64,000 nucleotides of DNA from Pseudomonas eucalypticola (GTDB lineage: Bacteria; Pseudomonadota; Gammaproteobacteria; Pseudomonadales; Pseudomonadaceae), in contig NZ_CP056030.1 of NCBI RefSeq assembly GCF_013374995.1, forward strand, positions 1,644,501 to 1,708,500. Direction: 5' to 3'. Position numbers and translations under genes: made by a program. Each line of letters starts with the position of its first letter. Within the stretch, counting starts at the first letter, position 1. A model generated the notes under the pieces. That model was not told where the DNA came from, searched no databases, and worked only from the letters and a program-made list of their open reading frames with translations. Below, piece by piece: positions 48,721 through 57,477 of this stretch.

Positions 48721-49646
48721 TGCGCGGCCTCTGCCTGGTACGGGTGGGTCTCGTGCCAGTGCCGGGCGATGTCGACGCGGCGGGCGAACCACACCCGGTC
48801 GTGGCCCTGCACGTAGTCGATGAAACGCTTGAGCGAGGCCAGCCGCGCTGGGCGGCCGATCAGCCGGCAGTGCAGGCCGATGGAGAGCATCTTCGGTGCT
48901 TCGGCACCCTCGGCGTACAGCACGTCGAAGGCGTCCTTCAGGTATTCGAAGAAGTCATCGCCCTTGTTGAAACCCTGCACCTGGGTGAAGCGCATGTCGT
49001 TGGTGTCCAGGGTGTAGGGGATCACCAGGTGCGGCTTGCCGGTGGGGTTGTTGCCTTCCCAGTAGGGCAGGTCATCGTCATAGGTGTCGGAGTCGTAGAG
49101 GAAGCCGCCTTCCTCCATCACCAGCCGGCGGGTGTTGGGGCCGGTGCGGCCGGTGTACCAGCCCAGCGGGCGCTCGCCGCTGATCTCGGTGAGGATGCGG
49201 ATGGCTTCGAGCATGTGCTCGCGCTCTTGGGCCTCGTCCATGTACTGGTAGTCGATCCAGCGGTAGCCGTGGCTGCAGATCTCATGGCCGGCGGCGACCA
49301 TGGCACGGATCACGTCCGGGTGGCGCTGGGCGGCCATGGCCACGGCGAAGATGGTCAGCGGAATGCCGGCGTCCTTGAACACCTTGAGCACCCGCCACAC
49401 GCCGGCACGGCTGCCGTATTCGTACAGCGACTCCATGCTCATGTTGCGTTCGCCCTGCAACGGCTGGGCGGCGACCATTTCGGACAGGAACGCTTCGGAC
49501 TCCTTGTCACCGTGCAGGATAGTGCGCTCGCCGCCTTCCTCGTAATTGAGCACGAACGACAGGGCGATGCGCGCGTTGCCCGGCCAATGGGGGTGGGGCG
49601 GGTTGGGGCCGTAACCGATCAGGTCGCGTGGGTAGTCAGCGCTCAC
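48717..49646 (-). CDS. puuE: Allantoinase, PuuE (polysaccharide-deacetylase fold) type
   Basis: 309 residues starting MSADYPRDLIGYGPNPPHPHWPGNARIALSFVLNYEEGGE, the family hallmark. The deacetylase-fold histidine motif is in HEICSHGYRWIDYQ. It opens S-allantoin to allantoate without the metal-dependent amidohydrolase fold used by AllB. It leads the leftward set puuE-uraD-alc-allA-puuD, whose promoter has a GntR-type palindrome at 49719. Confidence 0.94.
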   Translation of the reverse strand: MSADYPRDLIGYGPNPPHPHWPGNARIALSFVLNYEEGGERTILHGDKESEAFLSEMVAAQPLQGERNMSMESLYEYGSRAGVWRVLKVFKDAGIPLTIFAVAMAAQRHPDVIRAMVAAGHEICSHGYRWIDYQYMDEAQEREHMLEAIRILTEISGERPLGWYTGRTGPNTRRLVMEEGGFLYDSDTYDDDLPYWEGNNPTGKPHLVIPYTLDTNDMRFTQVQGFNKGDDFFEYLKDAFDVLYAEGAEAPKMLSIGLHCRLIGRPARLASLKRFIDYVQGHDRVWFARRVDIARHWHETHPYQAEAAQ

Positions 49647-49718
49647 TGCATTCTTCCTTCTTCGCGTCGTGGGTTGGCGGGAGGCCCTGATGAGGTTGGC
49701 CGCCCGACGATGGCTTGA

Positions 49719-49728
49719 TTGTATACAA
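49719..49728. promoter_or_regulatory. GntR-type operator candidate (puuE side)
   Basis: Perfect palindrome TTGTATACAA, 73 bp before the puuE start. Identical to the site at 54272. Confidence 0.65.
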
Positions 49729-49911
49729 CTTTATCGACGACTTGTAAGCCTGTTTTTTGCCAATCATCGCATTCAGTGGTGGATTCTTCTCCTGCAAAAT
49801 ACTTGCCCATTTGGTCAGGTATCTTCAGCGAGAGCGCTGCACGGCTTGTGTTTGGCAGCATAGTCCCCGTTATCGGCAGGCCGGGCTGACAGTGAAAAAA
49901 AGCGCTGTTTA

Positions 49912-49921
49912 TTGTGTACAA
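49912..49921. promoter_or_regulatory. GntR-type operator candidate (HIU hydrolase side)
   Basis: TTGTGTACAA, one mismatch from the perfect palindrome at 49719, about 104 bp before the HIU hydrolase start. Confidence 0.6.
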
Positions 49922-50025
49922 TATCCATTAAAAGTGTCTTAATAACCTCATCTTCGACTTCCGTTACGCCCCATAGTGGGGCGTCAACAACCGGGTAAAT
50001 GAACGAAAATGAGGCGCGAGACCCA

Positions 50026-50379
50026 ATGGGACGTTTGACTACGCATGTGCTGGATGCCGCCCACGGCTGCCCCGGCAGCTCCATCGCGGTGCAGCTATAC
50101 CGCGTCGAAGGCCAGCAATTGACCCTGGTGGCCACGGCGTTGACCAACAGTGACGGTCGTTGTGACGCACCGTTGTTGCAGGGTGATGACTACCGCACCG
50201 GCGTCTACCAACTGCAATTTGCGGCTGGCGACTACTACCGCGCCAAATCGGTGCAAATGCCGGACCAGCCTTTCCTGGATGTAGTCGTGCTGCGCTTCGG
50301 CATCAGCGCCGAACAGGACCATTACCACGTGCCGTTGCTGCTCTCGCCTTACAGCTATTCCACCTACCGCGGCAGTTGA
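50026..50379 (+). CDS. uraH: 5-hydroxyisourate hydrolase (transthyretin-like)
   Basis: 117 residues from the ATG at 50026; the in-frame ATG at 49999 would add nine residues not seen in the family. THVLDAAHGCPG (H7), R45 in DGRCDAPL and the C-terminal YRGS are the catalytic marks that separate HIU hydrolase from transthyretin. Hydrolyses the unstable PuuD product to OHCU. GAGGCGAG lies before the start. Confidence 0.94.
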   Translation: MGRLTTHVLDAAHGCPGSSIAVQLYRVEGQQLTLVATALTNSDGRCDAPLLQGDDYRTGVYQLQFAAGDYYRAKSVQMPDQPFLDVVVLRFGISAEQDHYHVPLLLSPYSYSTYRGS

Positions 50380-50408
50380 CCTGTCGCGTTGCTTCGTTGG
50401 TACCTCTT

Positions 50409-50433
50409 GCCCGCCCACACTGCGGGCTTTTTT
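50409..50433 (+). terminator. Rho-independent terminator after HIU hydrolase
   Basis: GCCCGC (50409-50414), 7-nt loop, GCGGGC (50422-50427), then six T residues. Confidence 0.9.
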
Positions 50434-50601
50434 ATGTTTTTCACGGATTGCCGGGAAAGTTGGTTGTCCCTACAAAGATCTGTGGTGGTGCCACCCACTT
50501 GCCCAGCCTTGACCTAAACCTTTTCCCGACGAAACACTCTAACCGCCCGTTCACGTTACTATTCCCTTCCTCCTACCGAACGGAACTCGTCGAGTCGATC
50601 T

Positions 50602-52086
50602 ATGAAAAAAGCAGCAGGTATTGCAGCAGGCGTCGTCATTGCCGTAGGCGTCATCGCCACCGCCGGCGCCTGGTACACCGGCACGCGCCTGGAAGGCGTG
50701 CTGCAGGATGCGGTTCGCCAGGCCAACGAACAATTCGCCCAGTCCGGCACCACCGCCGAAGGCAAACCGCAGTTCAGCGCCGAGCTGGTCTCCCTGGACC
50801 GCCACCTGTTCAGCAGCACCGCCCACTACCGCCTGAACGTGCAAATGCCGCATTCCCAGGTGGCCCACTTCCAGTTGGTCGACCATATCGAACACGGCCC
50901 CTTTCCTTTGTCGCGGGTGACATCCCTGCGCCTGACACCGGTGATGGCCGCCAGCAACACGCAGTTGGAAAAGACCGCCGACACCGAGAAGTGGTTTGCC
51001 CTGAACAAGGACCAGACTCCGGTGACCGGCCACGCGGTCATTCATTACGACCGCAGCAGCGAGACCACCTTCGAGTTCCTGCCCCTGGAAGCCAAGGAAC
51101 CGGGCAAAACCGTGAAGTTCTCCGGGCTTACCCTGCAGGTCAACGGCACCGCCGACGCGCAGAAGTACGAGCTCAATGGCAGCATGGACAGCCTGTCCGT
51201 GGACGTGGCGGGCGAGAACGGCCCGGTACATGCCGACGCCAGCGGCCTGACGCTATACAGCGGCGGCACCAAGGGCCAGTCCGGCTTCTACCTGGGCCAC
51301 ACCGAATTGAAACTGGCCACCGCCAACGTGCAGGCGCCGAATGCGCCGGCGGTGGCCGTGAAGGACTTTTCCGGTGCTGGCCTGATGCAGGAAGTGGAAG
51401 GGAAACTGTCTGCCGAAGCCACCTACCAGATCGGCGGCCTGACCCTGGGCAACCAGGACGTAGGTAGCGCGCAGATGGTGTGGAAACTCGACAACTTCGA
51501 TATCCAGGCCACCAAGTCGCTGTATGCCCTGTACCTGAGCAAGATCGCCCCGCAGCAGCAGGCGGCCGCGGCCCAAGGCGTGCCTCTGCAAGTACACCTG
51601 AGCGATACCGACCAACAGCAGCTCAATGCCGACCTGCTGACCTTGCTGGCCGCCAAGCCGCACATCGAACTGCAACGCCTGTCGCTGAAAACGGCCAATG
51701 GTGAGAGCCAGGCCAGCCTGGCGGTGGATTTGACCAGCCCCGGCTCGCTGGACGACCAGACCCAGGACCTGGGCAAGAAAGCCATTGGCCTGGTGGACGC
51801 CAAGGTGACCTTGTCCAAGCCCATGCTGGCGGACCTGGCGACCGTACAGGCGCACCTGCAGGGCCAGACCGACAAGGACGCCGTGGCGCTGCAAGCCAAG
51901 AACGTCAGTGACTCGGTCGGTGGCATGGCGGTGATGACCCAGTTGGGCAAGGTGGAAGGCGACAACATCACCAGCCGCCTGCATTACGCCGACGGCGTGG
52001 TCGACTTCAACGGCCAGAAGATGACGCCCGAGCAATTCGCCGGCTTCATCGCCAACCTGCTGGGTCAGCAGCAAACCCAACGCTGA
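50602..52086 (+). CDS. YdgA-family (DUF945) protein
   Basis: 494 residues. A single N-terminal hydrophobic segment (AAGIAAGVVIAVGVIATAGAWYTG) anchors a periplasmic domain with the DUF945 features: VSLDRHLFSSTAHYRL and, near residue 250, AVAVKDFSGAGLMQEVEGKLSAEATYQIGGLTLGN. Ends with QQQTQR. The family is widespread in proteobacteria and has no known function. Monocistronic between a terminator and a hairpin. Confidence 0.88.
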   Translation: MKKAAGIAAGVVIAVGVIATAGAWYTGTRLEGVLQDAVRQANEQFAQSGTTAEGKPQFSAELVSLDRHLFSSTAHYRLNVQMPHSQVAHFQLVDHIEHGPFPLSRVTSLRLTPVMAASNTQLEKTADTEKWFALNKDQTPVTGHAVIHYDRSSETTFEFLPLEAKEPGKTVKFSGLTLQVNGTADAQKYELNGSMDSLSVDVAGENGPVHADASGLTLYSGGTKGQSGFYLGHTELKLATANVQAPNAPAVAVKDFSGAGLMQEVEGKLSAEATYQIGGLTLGNQDVGSAQMVWKLDNFDIQATKSLYALYLSKIAPQQQAAAAQGVPLQVHLSDTDQQQLNADLLTLLAAKPHIELQRLSLKTANGESQASLAVDLTSPGSLDDQTQDLGKKAIGLVDAKVTLSKPMLADLATVQAHLQGQTDKDAVALQAKNVSDSVGGMAVMTQLGKVEGDNITSRLHYADGVVDFNGQKMTPEQFAGFIANLLGQQQTQR

Positions 52087-52114
52087 TCACCGGCGTTGCA
52101 TCGCTCCGTGTGGG

Positions 52115-52136
52115 GCCGCTCCGGAAGGGGAGCGGC
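52115..52136. terminator. Hairpin between the DUF945 and LysE genes
   Basis: GCCGCTCC (52115-52122) and GGAGCGGC (52129-52136) form an 8-bp stem with a 6-nt loop, placed between two convergent genes. No T run on either side. Confidence 0.5.
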
Positions 52137-52763
52137 TCAATGGCTGAGCAACGCCGCCGCCCCCGCGCCGCCGAACAGGGCGGCGCTCACCCGGTTGAAC
52201 CAGCTCTGCCCGCGCCCGGTACGCAGGTAGCGCGCCGCGCCGTGGGCGCCCAGGCCGTAACCCAGTTTGCACAGCAGGTCGAGCACCGCCCAGGTGGCGA
52301 TCATGATGCCCAGCTGCGCCGCCAGGGAATGCTCGGCGTTGAGAAACTGCGGCAAAAACGCGGCGAAAAACAGAATGTCCTTGGGGTTGCTGGCGCCCAG
52401 CGCAAAGGCGCGCCAGAACAGCGGGCCAAAGCGTGGGGCGGGCAGGGCAGCGGGCACCTCGGCGGCGCTGGGCGCCTGGCGCGACTGCTGCCAGCTTTGC
52501 CAGGCCAGGTAGAACAGGTACAGCGCCCCCAGCAGTTTCAAGGCGCTGAACACCTGCTCCGACGCCATCAGCAACGCACCCAAGCCCAGCGCCGAAGCGC
52601 TGAGCAGGCAGATGGAGGCGCTGACCCCGCCCAGGAACGCCGGGTAGGAGCGGCGCACGCCGTAGTTCAGGCTGTTGCCGATCATCAGCAGCGACAGTGG
52701 CCCGGGAATCACGATCACCACCAGGGCCGCGGCGCTGAACAACAGCCAGGTTTCCACACTCAT
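52137..52763 (-). CDS. LysE/RhtB-family amino-acid exporter
   Basis: 208 residues from the ATG at 52763, with AGGAGAG upstream. Five to six spans. The N-terminal PGPLSLLMIGNSLNYGVRRSYPAFLGG and the later LFWRAFALGASNPKDILFFAAFLPQFL match the family consensus. Exports an amino acid or similar; substrate not predictable. It starts 11 bp after the stop of the purine permease on the same strand, so it may be co-transcribed. Confidence 0.9.
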   Translation of the reverse strand: MSVETWLLFSAAALVVIVIPGPLSLLMIGNSLNYGVRRSYPAFLGGVSASICLLSASALGLGALLMASEQVFSALKLLGALYLFYLAWQSWQQSRQAPSAAEVPAALPAPRFGPLFWRAFALGASNPKDILFFAAFLPQFLNAEHSLAAQLGIMIATWAVLDLLCKLGYGLGAHGAARYLRTGRGQSWFNRVSAALFGGAGAAALLSH

Positions 52764-52774
52764 TGTGCTCTCCT

Positions 52775-54124
52775 CTACAGAAACACGAACTTGGCGATGA
52801 AAATGACGCACAGCACCCACAGGCTCAGGGAAATCTCCTTCCACTTGCCTGTGCCCGCCTTCAGCGCCACATAGGTAATGAACCCCAGGGCGATACCGTC
52901 CGCCACCGAGAAGGTCAGGGGCATCATGATGGCCGTGACGATGGCTGGAATGCTGTCGGTAGCGTCATCCCAGTTGATGTGCGCCATGCCGCTCATCATC
53001 AGCATGGCCACGTAGATCAGTGCGCCGGCCGTAGCATAAGCCGGAATCATGCCAGCCAGCGGCGCGAAAAACATCGCGGCGATGAACAGCAAGCCCACGG
53101 TGACGGCGGTCAGCCCGGTACGGCCACCCGCCGCCACACCGGCGGCGCTTTCCACGTAGCTGGTCACCGGCGGCACGCCGACCATGGCGCCGAACACACT
53201 GGACGCGCTGTCAGCCTTCAACGCCCGGGACAGGTTGTCGATGCGCCCATCGGCCTGCACCAGACCGGCCCGTTGGGCCACGCCCATCAGGGTGCCGGCG
53301 GTGTCGAACATGTGCACGAACAGAAAGGCGAGCACCACGCTGATCATGCTGACGTTGAACACCCCGGCGATGTCCATGGCCATCCAGGTAGGCGCCAGGC
53401 TGGGCGGCAGCGAGAACACCCCGCCGTACTGGACGATGCCCAGGCCCCAGCCGATCAAGGTGACCGTGACGATGCTGATGAGAATGGCGCCGAACACCCG
53501 GTGGTAGCTGAGCACGGCGATCATCAGAAAGCACAGGGCACTGAGCAGCGGCCCGGCCTGGTGCAGCGAGCCCAGCTTGATCAGCGTGGCGGAGCTGGCG
53601 ACGATGATGCCCGAGGTCTTCAGGCCGATCACCCCCAGGAACAGCCCCACGCCCGCACCCATGGCATGGCGCAGGCTCACCGGGATGCTGTTGAGCAACC
53701 ATTCGCGCACCCGCGACAGGGTCAGCACCATGAACAGCACGCCGGAAATGAACACCGCACCCAGGGCGGTCTGCCAGGAATAGCCCATGGTGCCTACCAC
53801 CGTGTAGGTGAAGAAGGCATTCAGGCCCATGCCGGGCGCCAGGCCTACCGGCCAGTTGGCGTACAGGCCCATCAACAGGCAGCCCAGGGCGGCGGCGATG
53901 CAGGTGGCGACGAAGGCGGCGCCATGGTCGATGCCGGCGTCGGCCATGATGTTGGGGTTGACGAAAATGATGTAGGCCATGGTGATGAAGGTCGTCAGCC
54001 CGGCGATCAGTTCGGTGCGCACCGTGGTGCCGTGCAGGCTGAGCTTGAACAGGCGCTCCAGCAGGCCGCGGCGCGGCGGCGATGCGAGGTCCAGGGGTGC
54101 GGCTTCGGTTTTGTGGCTTTCCAC
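52775..54124 (-). CDS. AzgA-type guanine/hypoxanthine/adenine permease
   Basis: 449 residues with about 12-13 spans. AzgA-branch NCS2 marks: ELIAGLTTFITMAYIIFVNPNIM, MGLYANWPVGLAPGMGLNAFFTYTVV, FLFVHMFDTAGTLMGVAQRAGL and GVPPVTSYVESAAGVAAGGRTGLTAV. It imports the purine bases used by guaD and xdhAB nearby. It diverges from the GntR gene, with a perfect TTGTATACAA in the shared promoter. Confidence 0.93.
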   Translation of the reverse strand: MESHKTEAAPLDLASPPRRGLLERLFKLSLHGTTVRTELIAGLTTFITMAYIIFVNPNIMADAGIDHGAAFVATCIAAALGCLLMGLYANWPVGLAPGMGLNAFFTYTVVGTMGYSWQTALGAVFISGVLFMVLTLSRVREWLLNSIPVSLRHAMGAGVGLFLGVIGLKTSGIIVASSATLIKLGSLHQAGPLLSALCFLMIAVLSYHRVFGAILISIVTVTLIGWGLGIVQYGGVFSLPPSLAPTWMAMDIAGVFNVSMISVVLAFLFVHMFDTAGTLMGVAQRAGLVQADGRIDNLSRALKADSASSVFGAMVGVPPVTSYVESAAGVAAGGRTGLTAVTVGLLFIAAMFFAPLAGMIPAYATAGALIYVAMLMMSGMAHINWDDATDSIPAIVTAIMMPLTFSVADGIALGFITYVALKAGTGKWKEISLSLWVLCVIFIAKFVFL

Positions 54125-54229
54125 AGCAAGTTACTCCTCAAGGCTTTTGTTGTTGTCCGGTGCCGCCGTGCGAAGGACGGCGGCACCGTGAGGCAGGTAA
54201 AAGTGGCGGAGCGCGCGACGGTTTGTTAT

Positions 54230-54245
54230 TTGACCTTTGAGTCAG
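54230..54245. promoter_or_regulatory. Possible second operator, related to the xdhA palindrome
   Basis: TTGACCTTTGAGTCAG matches the palindrome CTGACTTTAAAGTCAG upstream of xdhA at 12 of 16 positions and keeps both GAC/GTC half-sites. It lies 106 bp before the permease start. Confidence 0.4.
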
Positions 54246-54271
54246 GTTTGTCGCTGTGACGGATTATGCGG

Positions 54272-54281
54272 TTGTATACAA
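54272..54281. promoter_or_regulatory. GntR-type operator candidate (purine permease side)
   Basis: Perfect palindrome TTGTATACAA, 148 bp before the permease start. Confidence 0.65.
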
Positions 54282-54396
54282 ATAAATCCAATAATGTTTT
54301 TTGATTTGTACTCAGGTTATTTTCCGATGCTGGCATATGGGGGCCAGGGGTAGTTGCCAAGTGCCGCTATGCTTGACCTGACACAAGCCCGTGGCC

Positions 54397-54406
54397 CTGT
54401 GTACAA
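54397..54406. promoter_or_regulatory. GntR-type operator candidate (autoregulatory)
   Basis: CTGTGTACAA, two mismatches from TTGTATACAA and one from the 49912 site, centred about 45 bp before the gntR start where it would overlap the promoter. Confidence 0.5.
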
Positions 54407-54445
54407 TGGGCCATACTGCCGCCGCAACCACGCCTTCGAGTGCCC

Positions 54446-55198
54446 ATGAACGAACAGCTGCAACCCCTCAAGAAACCTTCGCGCACGGCCAAGGCCGGGC
54501 GCCTCGGTACCCAGGACGACATTGTCTACGCCCACATTTTCGAGGCCATCCTCGAACAGCGCCTGGCACCCGGGACCAAATTGAGCGAGGAAGCGCTGGG
54601 CGAGATCTTTGGCGTCAGCCGCACCATCATCCGCCGTGCCTTGTCGCGCCTGGCGCACGAAGGGGTAGTGTTGTTGCGGCCCAATCGCGGCGCAGTGGTG
54701 GCCAGCCCCAGCGTTGAGGAAGCCCGGCAGGTGTTCTTCGCCCGGCGCATGGTCGAGCGCGCCATCACGGAGCTTGCGGTAGAGCACGCTACGGGCGAAC
54801 AGTTGGCCGAGCTGCGGCAGATGGTGCTGGATGAGCGCGAGAGCTTTTCCCGGGGCGACCGTGGCGCCGGCATTCGCCTGTCGGGTGAGTTCCACCTCAA
54901 ACTGGCCGAGGCGGCGAAGAACGCGCCACTGATCAGCTTCCAGCGCAGCCTGGTATCGCAGACTTCGCTGATCATCGCCCAGTACGAAAGCGGCAACCGC
55001 TCGCACTGCTCCTACGACGAGCACACCCAGCTGATCGACGCCATCGAAGCACGGGACGTGGTCAAAGCGGTGGACCTGATGATGCACCACATGGACCACA
55101 TCGACAGCAAGCTCAACCTGGACGACGACAGTGCATCGGATGACCTGCACGCAGTGTTCTCACACCTGCTGCAAGGCAAGAAAACCACCAAAGCGTAG
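54446..55198 (+). CDS. GntR-family (FCD domain) regulator of purine catabolism
   Basis: 250 residues from the ATG at 54446; a GTG two codons upstream is also possible. The winged helix is at about 25-90 (LSEEALGEIFGVSRTIIRRALSRLAHEGVV). The FCD effector domain follows, with metal-type residues in GEFHLKLAEAA and HTQLIDAIEARD. It sits between a purine permease and guaD, and the palindromes in the surrounding promoters have the TTGTATACAA form typical of FCD regulators, so it is the likely controller of this regulon. Confidence 0.9.
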   Translation: MNEQLQPLKKPSRTAKAGRLGTQDDIVYAHIFEAILEQRLAPGTKLSEEALGEIFGVSRTIIRRALSRLAHEGVVLLRPNRGAVVASPSVEEARQVFFARRMVERAITELAVEHATGEQLAELRQMVLDERESFSRGDRGAGIRLSGEFHLKLAEAAKNAPLISFQRSLVSQTSLIIAQYESGNRSHCSYDEHTQLIDAIEARDVVKAVDLMMHHMDHIDSKLNLDDDSASDDLHAVFSHLLQGKKTTKA

Positions 55199-55279
55199 CA
55201 GCGGACCCGGCCGCGTCACAGGCGCCGCGCGGCATCAGGCACACCGCATGCACCGCCGACGCGGCCAGGTCCGCTGCTA
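55196..55279. terminator. 22-bp inverted repeat between gntR and guaD
   Basis: 55196-55217 and 55258-55279 are inverse copies at 21 of 22 positions, starting TAGCAGCGGACC and ending GGTCCGCTGCTA, with a 40-nt GC-rich loop. The left arm includes the gntR stop. It lies between two convergent genes, suiting a two-way terminator or a BIME. Confidence 0.6.
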
Positions 55280-55309
55280 CGCGGCTCGCAAGGACCCGGC
55301 CGGCGCGGG

Positions 55310-56614
55310 TTAACGCTGGTGTACCTTGGCGCCAGCGGCGTAGGTGGCCTGCACCGTGCGGTCGTCACCCAGGGTGGTCAATACGAACAGGGTCTCTTCG
55401 ATGCTTTTGGACTGCTTGATGCGGTACGACAGCAACGGCGTTGCGTTGTAGTCCAGTACCAGGAAGTCGGCATCGCTGCCCGCCTGCAGGCTGCCCACCT
55501 TGTCTTCCAGGCGCAACGCCCGCGCGCCGCCCAGGGTCGCCAGGTACAGCGACTTGAAGGGGCTCAACCGCGCACCCTGCAGCTGCATCACCTTGTAGGC
55601 CTCGTTCAGGGTCTGCAGCAGCGAGAAGCTGGTACCACCCCCCACGTCCGTGCCCAGGCCTACGTTGAGCTTGTGTTTCTCGGCCATGGGCAGGTTGAAC
55701 AGGCCGCTGCCCAGGAAGAAGTTCGACGTCGGGCAGAAGGACACCGCCGAGCCGGTTTCGGCCAGGCGCGCGCATTCGGCGTCGCACAGGTGCACGCCGT
55801 GGGCGAACACCGAGCGCTCACCCAGCAGCTGGTAATGGTCGTAGACGTCCAGGTAGCCCTTGCGCTCGGGGAACAGCGCCTTGACCCATTCGATTTCCTT
55901 GAGGTTTTCGCTGATGTGGGTCTGCATGTACACATCAGGGTATTCGGCCAGCAACTGCCCGGCCACGGTCAGCTGTTCTGGGGTGCTGGTGGGGGCGAAA
56001 CGCGGGGTGACCGCGTAGTGCAGGCGGCCCTTGCCGTGCCAGCGCTCGATCAGCGCCTTGCTGTCGGTGTAGCTGCTTTGGGCCGTGTCCACCAGGTAGT
56101 CGGGGGCGTTGCGGTCCATCATCACCTTGCCGGCGATCATGCGCAGGTCGAGCTTCTCGGCCGCTTCGAAGAAGGCATTCACCGACTCGGGGTGCACGCT
56201 GCCGAACACCAGGGCGGTGGTGGTGCCGTTGCGCAGCAGTTCCTTGATGAAGATGTCGGCCACTTCGTCGGCGTGGGCCTTGTCGGCGAACTGGCTTTCA
56301 AACGGGAAGGTGTAGGTGTTCAGCCAGTCCAGCAGTTGCTCGCCGTAGGAGCCGATCATGCCGGTTTGCGGCAGGTGGATGTGCGTGTCGATGAACCCTG
56401 GGGTAATCAGGGCATCGGTGTACTGCTCGATGATGAGGTCGCCAGGCAGCGTCGGCAGCAACGCTTCGGCATGGCCGACGGCACTGATCTTGCCGTCCTC
56501 GACCACCAGCAGGCCGTCGGCGAAGTATTCGTACGAGGCGTCGATGCCCACGTCGGCAGGGTCGCCAATGCTGTGCAAAATGGCGGCGCGATAGGCTTTG
56601 CGGGTCAGGCTCAT
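55310..56614 (-). CDS. guaD: Guanine deaminase
   Basis: 434 residues from the ATG at 56614. Amidohydrolase zinc motifs are FIDTHIHLPQTG near the N terminus, QTHISENLKEIEWV, HGVHLCD and GLGTDVGGGTSFSLL. It converts guanine to xanthine. It is co-directional with xdhC (13 bp apart), and its product is the substrate of the xanthine dehydrogenase encoded upstream. Confidence 0.96.
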   Translation of the reverse strand: MSLTRKAYRAAILHSIGDPADVGIDASYEYFADGLLVVEDGKISAVGHAEALLPTLPGDLIIEQYTDALITPGFIDTHIHLPQTGMIGSYGEQLLDWLNTYTFPFESQFADKAHADEVADIFIKELLRNGTTTALVFGSVHPESVNAFFEAAEKLDLRMIAGKVMMDRNAPDYLVDTAQSSYTDSKALIERWHGKGRLHYAVTPRFAPTSTPEQLTVAGQLLAEYPDVYMQTHISENLKEIEWVKALFPERKGYLDVYDHYQLLGERSVFAHGVHLCDAECARLAETGSAVSFCPTSNFFLGSGLFNLPMAEKHKLNVGLGTDVGGGTSFSLLQTLNEAYKVMQLQGARLSPFKSLYLATLGGARALRLEDKVGSLQAGSDADFLVLDYNATPLLSYRIKQSKSIEETLFVLTTLGDDRTVQATYAAGAKVHQR

Positions 56615-56627
56615 GGGGTTCCTTGTT

Positions 56628-57464
56628 TCAGGCTTGGCTGCGTCGCGAGTGCGGCAGCAGTTGGGCAATGGGTTCGGCGCTGGCAGTGGCCTGGCCGAAG
56701 TTTACGTTGTAGGTGGCAATGATTTCAGCGGCGACCGACACGGCGATCTCCATCGGCAATTTGCCTTTGACGTCCGCCAGGCCCATGGGGCACTTCATGC
56801 GTTGCACCACCTGCGGGTCGAAGCCGCGGTCGCGCAGGCGATGCTCGAACTTGACGCGTTTGGTTTTCGAGCCGATCAAGCCGAACCAGGCGAAATCGTT
56901 GCGCTTGAGGATGGCGGCGGTCAGTTCCAGGTCCAGGGCGTGGTTGTGGGTCATGACGATGCAATAGCAGCCCTTGGGCAGGTCAGCCACTTCATCCACC
57001 GGCTCTTCATTGACGATGGTGCGCACGCCTTCGGGGATGAGCGCAGGGAATTCCTGAGGCCGCGAGTCGATCCAGCGTACCCGGCAGGGCAGGCTGGCCA
57101 GCAAGGGCACCAGGGCGCGGCCGACGTGGCCGGCGCCAAACACGGCGATGTGGGCCTGCACCTGGCCCATGGGTTCGAACAACAACACCGTGACGCCGCC
57201 GCAGCACTGGCCCAGGCTGGCCCCGAGGCTGAAGCGCTCCAGGCGCGTGCCGTGCTGGCCGGTGGCGAGCATCTCGCGGGCGATGTGCATGGCCTTGTAT
57301 TCCAGGTGGCCGCCACCGATGGTGTCGTACAGCCGGGTGGCGCTGACCACCATCTTGGAGCCAGCATTGCGCGGCGTGGAGCCCTGTTCCTCGATGATGG
57401 TCACCAGTACGCAGGGTTCGCCTTGCTGCTGCAGTTCGGCCAGGGCGCTGATCCAGTTGTTCAT
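56628..57464 (-). CDS. xdhC: Xanthine dehydrogenase accessory protein XdhC
   Basis: 278 residues. N-terminal XdhC/CoxI domain with VTIIEEQGSTPRNAGSKM and GASLGQCCGG (the molybdenum-cofactor-contacting cysteines), then a Rossmann domain with VFGAGHVGRALV and VMTHNHALD. It sulfurates or delivers the molybdenum cofactor to XdhB. ATG at 57464 with GAGGTG upstream; a GTG four codons earlier is possible. 13 bp after xdhB. Confidence 0.95.
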   Translation of the reverse strand: MNNWISALAELQQQGEPCVLVTIIEEQGSTPRNAGSKMVVSATRLYDTIGGGHLEYKAMHIAREMLATGQHGTRLERFSLGASLGQCCGGVTVLLFEPMGQVQAHIAVFGAGHVGRALVPLLASLPCRVRWIDSRPQEFPALIPEGVRTIVNEEPVDEVADLPKGCYCIVMTHNHALDLELTAAILKRNDFAWFGLIGSKTKRVKFEHRLRDRGFDPQVVQRMKCPMGLADVKGKLPMEIAVSVAAEIIATYNVNFGQATASAEPIAQLLPHSRRSQA

Positions 57465-57477
57465 GATCGCATGCACC

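Larger units (their letters stand above)
49647..50025. promoter_or_regulatory. Divergent puuE / HIU hydrolase promoter region
   Basis: 379 bp of AT-rich sequence between the two divergent purine transcription units. It holds two copies of the TTGTRTACAA palindrome (listed separately), each closer to one of the flanking genes. No gene is evident. Confidence 0.7.
54125..54445. promoter_or_regulatory. Divergent purine permease / gntR promoter region
   Basis: 321 bp of mixed composition, AT-rich from 54220 to 54320. It contains two GntR-type palindromes and a third, different palindrome similar to the one at the xdhA promoter (listed separately). No gene is evident. Confidence 0.7.

Noticed and set aside
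52763..54259. 498-residue open frame opposite the AzgA-type permease
   Set aside because: Gln/His/Gly-rich antisense frame of a well-supported membrane transporter.
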